From contig WPIO01000029.1 of the NCBI GenBank assembly GCA_009760855.2, positions 3,998,001 through 4,062,000 of the forward strand: a stretch of 64,000 nucleotides of DNA, read 5' to 3'. The notes under the pieces are model-generated. The model was given only the letters and a program-made list of their open reading frames with translations. It had not been told where the DNA came from and did not search any database. Below are positions 59,043 through 64,000 of this stretch, piece after piece. Source of the stretch: Cristatella mucedo. Lineage: Eukaryota > Bryozoa > Phylactolaemata > Cristatellidae. The stretch's first letter is position 1. The number at the start of each line of letters is the position of its first letter. Both the position numbers and the translations under genes were made by a program.

Positions 59043-59290
59043 ACTTATTCATTCTGACACTGTGCATGCTGCCACTGACCGCATTGGCATATTGACCCTG
59101 TCCATGTCACCCCTAACCATGTTATTCATGGTGTTTAATAAGCACGATATCACTCGGTATTCAATCGCCTTTCCTTTGCAGAAAATGTAGAATGCCTAGA
59201 AAGAGATTAAGTTCTCTGACCGCGCTTTATCAAGTGCATTAATATTATTAATATGAACTTTATCAAGTGCATTACTATTATCAATATAAC
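59043..59290 (+). mobile_element. L2-like 3' end with repeated tail
   Basis: 3' UTR (CTGACACTGTGCATGCTGCC) and terminal block, followed by CTTTATCAAGTGCATTA twice, separated by ATATTATTAATATGAA. Inserted into family B at a point that is continuous in copy 1 (near 12075). Confidence 0.82.
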
Positions 59291-59829
59291 TTCAAAAACA
59301 TCGGGATTAAGATATCAAATCGACACGGACGGCCACGGCCATAACGGGGAATGCAAGGATGCCTCTATCTAGGAAAATATTGGTCATCATCCTTGCTTGT
59401 TAATCGTCTCGATGTGCATACTTATAAGCAGGGTCTTATCAAATAAAACTGGTTCCTTCTCACTTTTTCTAAGCCATCCCTAGTGTTAAATATTTCTACA
59501 GTCCAAATTCATGATAACTCGATTAATTGTAATAATTTTATAATACATTGACTCTTGAAGCCCTTTCTTACTCAAAGTGGCTGTGTCTTGTTCATAATGC
59601 TAAACGAGGACACTCTTTGAACAGTTTGTGATTTTTCGAGATTGCACAGTGACAACTGAGAATGAGATTTGTAGTAATTAAATGGTAAATAGGTTAAATG
59701 CCCTGATCAGACATGGTGCAACTTGAACAAAGAAACGTATTTGGAAAAAGGAAGCTGAGTACTCACCTTTTTCAGAAGATGGTATTTTTAGATGCTATAA
59801 TCCGTTTCACTACTCGCAAGCCTGTATCA

Positions 59830-60130
59830 GTCGCGATTATTTCATTGCCACTCGGCTTTCATTCAGTGGCCAGCTTATAGTTCCTAATCAAGGCTCATCT
59901 GTCAAGCTCACCATCCATAATCGCGGGTACTGCAGCATTGAAAGAAAGCCACCTTCTTCTCGTATCGCTCCGTCGAATTACGAAAGTCGTTCGATGGCAA
60001 CCTTGGCGTTTGCAAAGAAGCAGCAAGTATTTGGATCAGTATATCCTGAAGCAACCTAAGTGTCACATACCCAATCGTGCTAGTGAACCATTGTTTTACC
60101 TTTGCGCATTCGCTACTTATTAGAACAAAT
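59830..60130 (+). repeat. Conserved block B', copy 2 (possible exon)
   Basis: About 80 bases near 59877-59961 are almost identical to 14836-14920. The conserved frame again reads VPNQGSSVKLTIHNRGYCS and IERKPPSS; here it stays open to about 60056. Downstream of the 80 bases the two copies diverge and differ by small indels. Confidence 0.5.
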
Positions 60131-60905
60131 CCAGCTATCAATGTTTTTCAAGTCTAACAGTTCATGTCTAAGACAACTTAATATTAATATAATAGTTTTC
60201 TGGAAAGGTTGTATTTCATCATACAGCTACGGTAAACGTTGCGGCAAGGTCCTGCCAACATAACAGCTGCTGGCTGGTTCTAATACTTGATTCCAATCTA
60301 CATCAAAGATTAATAATTCTGATCAATAATTAAATTTCTACCGTGCTCATAAAGTAAGATTCTATACTGCGGAAAGATGCCATACAAGCTTCTACGTAAT
60401 TAAATTAGCAAGCCTTAGACGGAGGCATTAAGTAAACATCCAAGGCTACAACTTAAACTACAACTATGATGTATTTTAAAAGGATTTCGATTTTAAAGCA
60501 ACATGGACGATCGAAGTGATTAAAGGTACTGCAAGGATGCTGTTAGCTAGTAAAAGATTGCTCTCAGCACCATTGCTGGTTCCTCATTTCAATGTGAGTA
60601 CTAATTAAGTCACGTATTATCAAATGAAAGCGTGTTCCAAGCATTTTGCATCAAAGCTTACCGTTTCGTAACTATTTATTTATAATACAGCTTTATTTCG
60701 CTATCTACTTCTCCACCTCATTCCGGTCAGCTTACGTCTATAAAGCTTCTTCTTATGTACTTTGCACTTTGGAATACGTCCCCTGACTCTGGACCGGAGA
60801 ACGAAAACGCCACTCTTAACAGCTCACTTCAAAGGGGGCAAGTAGCATAAATTAAAGCTCCTTTCGGGTAAAAGGTAGAGGTGGGTTCTCGATCGCATGT
60901 TAGCA

Positions 60906-60926
60906 ATGAGGAAAATGATGATATTG
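60906..60926 (+). other. Possible short first exon with splice donor, copy 2
   Basis: ATGAGGAAAATGATGATATT, last codon TTG, then GTAAGT. Paralogue of 13403-13423 with the same codon count. A TATAAAG lies at about 60740, roughly 165 bases upstream. Confidence 0.3.
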
Positions 60927-61010
60927 GTAAGTATTGTGTGCGCCTGTGGCTTTCGCCATCGTAGTCAGGGAAGCGCCTTAACACTAATGTACAACTAAGT
61001 TTTCAACGGC

Positions 61011-62149
61011 GTACCTCACTTTATGCTCTGGCTTCTAATGCTTGAAAAGACTTTAGCAAAGCTAAAGATTTTGATGCCGTTAAACAATGTTGGGCCAACG
61101 TGTCCTGGGTGATAAAGCGATACACGGTTGGGGTGATCAGCCGGCCGGAGCGTAAAGAAAGATCGTCACAAGCTGCGAAATTCCTTAATTCTGAATTACT
61201 CGTGGCTGACGGACGAGGAGGCCGAGCTTGAGGCCGTCAGGTTGCTGGTGGTGCAGGAAAAGCTCGCTAGAGCCGAGACCGGGACACAGCTAGGTGACGA
61301 GCCAGCTTCCTCACAGGTCGATCTGAGCGTCAACTGCCCACAAGAGCCAGACAGATGTGTAAACCTCATTCAGCAGCCAAAGCGATCCGGCTGCAATGCC
61401 AGAGGAGGAAGCGGGTGTGGGACCGCTTCCCAACTAGAAGCCGCAACAGCTGATGACGACAGAAAAAAGTAATTGCACAGCCGCAGCAGCCGGGAAAGAA
61501 GGACGAGCAGTATGTGACGGCTTCCTACGGCGAGGCGATAGTGGTCAGAGGCGAGGCGAATGTAGCTTGAAGCAATGCCCAGGGGTCCCGAGCGAGCCAC
61601 TTCTCAACGAACGACTTTCAGTGCAGCGGCGAGAGCTTCTTGGTGGAGGAGAGCACCTGCACTAGCGGTGCAGAGCAAAGAGCAGTATAACTACGAGCTC
61701 CGTTTGGCGGAGTATAACTCCAGTAACGATGAGGCTACAATGAGCCGGAGTGTTTTTCACAGTGCGGGATTGACCAGCGAGGAACACATAAAACCGCCTA
61801 TCGAGGCTCGCACGGAGGTGACCTGCAGGAACTGCCTGACAGTGGAACTAGTGTCCCAGCTTTGCCTGAAGGTGGCAGCATCTATGACAGGCTGCTCGCG
61901 GAGGGGCAGAGCTGTCGTCCTGCAAGTGAATATCGCGTAGCCTGCAACCCATTTAAAGCAGTCGGAAGTATTCGATGCTTAAATTAATATCCTGACAGAG
62001 GCCGAACTATATACTGCTGGACAAGGCTTTAACTAAGCAGGAAACGGAGGAGAGTGAGCGTAGCAAATAGCTATACGACTTCCAGTCGTGAAAGCCGTAC
62101 CCTCATCAACTAACTAGTCGACTATGGAATCTATTTTCGATGGGGGAAG
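61011..62149 (+). pseudogene. GC-rich decayed coding block, product unknown
   Basis: GC-rich (unlike its surroundings), with several long plus frames: 61210-61472 (DEEAELEAVRLLVVQEKLAR), 61460-61560 in another frame (QYVTASYGEAIVVRGEANVA) and 61575-61940 (LRLAEYNSSNDEATMSRSVF, EARTEVTCRNCLTVELVSQL). The pattern is that of one gene split by frameshifts, perhaps the N-terminal part of a retroelement polyprotein. No domain recognised. It lies between two family B segments whose ends repeat each other (60930-60990 and 62150-62215), as if inserted with a duplication. Confidence 0.4.
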
Positions 62150-62315
62150 GGACGCTGTGAGCGCCTGTGGCTTCTGCTGCTGTAATTAACTAAGAGCTTT
62201 GACAATAACGTACAAGGCCCACCTGAGACCAATATTTAAGCCATTGACGCAGCACAGCGTCAGGCGACTAATGCATGTTATACTTCTTGTCGTCAACCAC
62301 GATTCACCGAGCTCT
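62150..62315 (+). repeat. Family B fragment
   Basis: Aligns with 13430-13580 (GCGCCTGTGGCTTCTGC, CATTGACGCAGCACAGCGTC, TATACTTCTTGTCGTC). Confidence 0.65.
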
Positions 62316-62814
62316 CGTAGAATTACGCGTTGACAGTAAGAAAGGAAGAGTCTCGGTTACCTCTCACGTTCGCCCGCCGTGTCTTCGTGAGACTCCCAAA
62401 AGAAAAGCCGCCGCCTGAGCACCGTTATGCAACGTAGACACGATTCACTGGCTCAGTCGCATTTCACTTTGAGACCGCACACGGAAGTATGCACTTTGTT
62501 TTACGCTGGTTCTTTGTAAAATGGAGCTCAGATGTGATCTCATGCAATAAATGAATATGTACACGCATGAGCTGTAAAAATGAGCTTTTAAGTGGCAAAT
62601 ACCTTCGATTATGAGAATTGGTCTCTTTGAAAAACTCTAATTCGAAATGAGTGCCAAACTGAGCAAGCACTATTAAGTTCATGACGAAGCGGAAGTAATG
62701 GTCATAAAAAATTTTGTGTGTACACTTTTTCCTCAGAAATACTTCTTCTAAAACAAGGATTTTTTTGTCAATTTTTCCCTTCGTCCGACTAATAGTCAAA
62801 TAGCAGAATTTTAA
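62316..62814. other. Unassigned interval
   Basis: About 500 bases; a 120-codon minus frame (62464-62826) covers it but is Lys/Phe-rich, as expected of AT-rich chance translation. Confidence 0.3.
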
Positions 62815-63235
62815 AAATATCTCCAAACTTCGAACAGAAGTTCCTCAAAACCTTTTCTACTAATTCAACTACAGACGCGTGTTTTATTTTGGCAGGGTTG
62901 CATGCTATCGGAGCTTCAAACACGGCAAGGTTTATGTAGACATTGTTTTCAGCCTTCTTTACTGGAACAATTGTGCACATTGGTGACTCCACAAAGCCCC
63001 CTCCGAGTAGTGCAATTGTGGAATCACATCCTGAGACCTTCCTTAAAAAGTGTTTCGAGGATTCTGCATGCAAGGCGGCAATCTAAATTAGGTCTAGTAA
63101 AACGATTTCTTCTTCTGAAGAACCTATCCTATCATCACTGTGGTCTTCACTGGCATACCAAAGCAACCCTGCCGCAAGAGAAATTGTTAATGCTTCTTTG
63201 GAAAAAGGAGCTCTACCAAAGTAGTTCAAATTAGT
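62815..63235 (-). pseudogene. Minus-strand coding-like stretch, unknown
   Basis: Minus frames with protein-like content: FSKEALTISLAAGLLWYASE (63150-63210), then GGGFVESPMCTIVPVKKAEN and VYINLAVFEAPIACNPAKIK, HASVVELVEKVLRNFCSKFG (62830-63000). One TAA near 63088 interrupts. Not recognised; may be a mobile-element protein. Confidence 0.35.
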
Positions 63236-63339
63236 AATCGGTAGACCCACTAAAAAAGCCGGATTTGATGCACAGGTTTGCGAAAATTGTCGCCAAGTTT
63301 TCCTTCTTCCATTCTTGTCAAATAATCATGAAAAGAATT

Positions 63340-63860
63340 TGAGCTAAGCAGCTGGTTGATCATAGTGAGAAGAATGAAATTTCAGAAACATTTTAATCAG
63401 GGTTCAAGAGGCAGCACTTTACAGAAACTGCTCTCCTCCGCACTAACAATGACATTTTCGTGGCAACGATTACGGAAATGTCACTACCCTAGTTCTGCCA
63501 GATCTTTCAGCTGCCTTCGTTTGACCACGCATGTCCTTTGCTAAAAGATGGCTGCCGGTTCATCGACAGATACAGAGCAAAGTTCCTACACTGACCCACA
63601 AAGAAAACCACGGCTAGGCTCCTCCATATCTAGCTGAACTGCTGCACTAGAACGGCGTCTTCGTGCCCTTTAGACCTGCATCAACAATTAATTTACGTGT
63701 TCTATTCCTCTGTATATACACCCTTTACGACCGAAGCTTTATCTCGGTCGGTCCTAGACAGTGGAATTCTCTCCCACAATGGTTTTGCCACGACATCTAC
63801 TCTCCTGCTGCCAACTAAGGCTCATCCTTTTTCAGTGGTCCTGAGCTGCTAATTCCATGC
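63340..63860 (+). mobile_element. CR1-like retrotransposon fragment with internal deletion
   Basis: Begins with an RT segment (FRRQHFTETALLRTNNDIFV; the FRxxHSTETALLR motif), then jumps after about 120 bases to the post-RT region (FDHACPLLKD near 63510, and SVGPRQWNSLPQWF near 63745). Several stops and frame changes. The DHxxPLLKD version matches the minus-strand family at 21690-22565 rather than the abundant L2-like family. Confidence 0.65.
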
Positions 63861-64000
63861 TTTAACTCTCTAAGCTGCTCTCCTGACTCTGACGTGCTTC
63901 CTACTTTCTCTTTGCTGAGTTGAGAAAAGTCTTTGGCTATCGAATGCACACCGAAAGCTACTTGGTCTGTGAGTGTGATATGCAAAACTCTCGTGCATAA
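63861..64000. other. Unassigned end of the window
   Basis: No feature recognised; may be the 3' part of the preceding CR1-like fragment. Confidence 0.3.

Larger units (their letters stand above)
58893..61010 (+). repeat. Dispersed repeat family B, copy 2 (expanded)
   Basis: Matches 11935-12080 at 58893-59040 and 12940-13500 at 60380-61010. The 13060-13220 segment occurs twice here (59310-59470 and 60490-60650), and the B' block (59830-60130) lies between. An L2 tail has inserted at 59043-59290. Confidence 0.6.

Noticed and set aside
62464-62826. 120-codon minus frame
   Set aside because: Lys/Phe-rich low-information translation of AT-rich DNA with no motif; it is not supported as a gene.

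Overview
This window looks like repeat-dominated nuclear DNA from an animal, most likely a marine or other aquatic invertebrate; the species cannot be told from the sequence. There is no operon structure, no rRNA, no intact multi-exon gene and no long clean reading frame. What is readable is transposon-derived: several L2/CR1-type non-LTR retrotransposons (always 5'-truncated, ending in a conserved hairpin-like tail plus ATT repeats), R2/NeSL-clade non-LTR elements carrying reverse transcriptase and a restriction-like endonuclease region, tRNA-derived SINEs, Tc1/mariner and probable Harbinger relics, a Maverick/Polinton-type integrase fossil, foldback DNA elements, and many TA, CA and ATT microsatellites. 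Most long reading frames through microsatellites are (IY)n, (HT)n or (VC)n artefacts.

Layout. 1-3195 is AT-rich decayed coding DNA that I cannot name. 3196-5545 holds an L2 3' end with a SINE nested in it, a dispersed repeat (family X) and an R2 3' tail. 6270-7823 is the C-terminal half of an R2-like element. It is interrupted at 7833-10744 by a 2.9 kb foldback element with about 1.3 kb inverted arms and a perfect 9-bp target duplication; the R2 sequence resumes at 10745. 11-15 kb holds a Tc1-like relic, dispersed repeat family B and an inverted R2 tail. 15.5-23.4 kb is mostly unassignable apart from SINEs, a family A fragment and a second CR1-like element (minus strand, 21690-22565). 23431-26250 and 41690-47166 are direct paralogous copies of family A. 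Comparing them exposes later insertions, including an 879-bp inverted-repeat element (41882-42760) that carries TTTAGGG telomere-like repeats and what looks like a captured terminal exon. 26386-29040 is a second, longer R2-like element. 30-46 kb has several minus-strand L2 copies.

47.8-53.75 kb is a second AT-rich block, broken up by L2 insertions, with a recognisable but broken Polinton-type integrase at its right end. 54-64 kb holds L2 tails, two possible host exons (kinase-like at 55684, unidentified at 56336), a solo foldback terminus, a 205-bp TA tract, family B copies, a GC-rich decayed coding block and a CR1-like fragment.

Most exciting candidates: the foldback/MULE-like element with its empty-site evidence; the TTTAGGG-carrying inverted-repeat element; and the two AT-rich blocks, whose near-open frames may be unrecognised genes of a Polinton-like element. 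No functional gene set can be claimed: the window reads as layered insertions that date each other.
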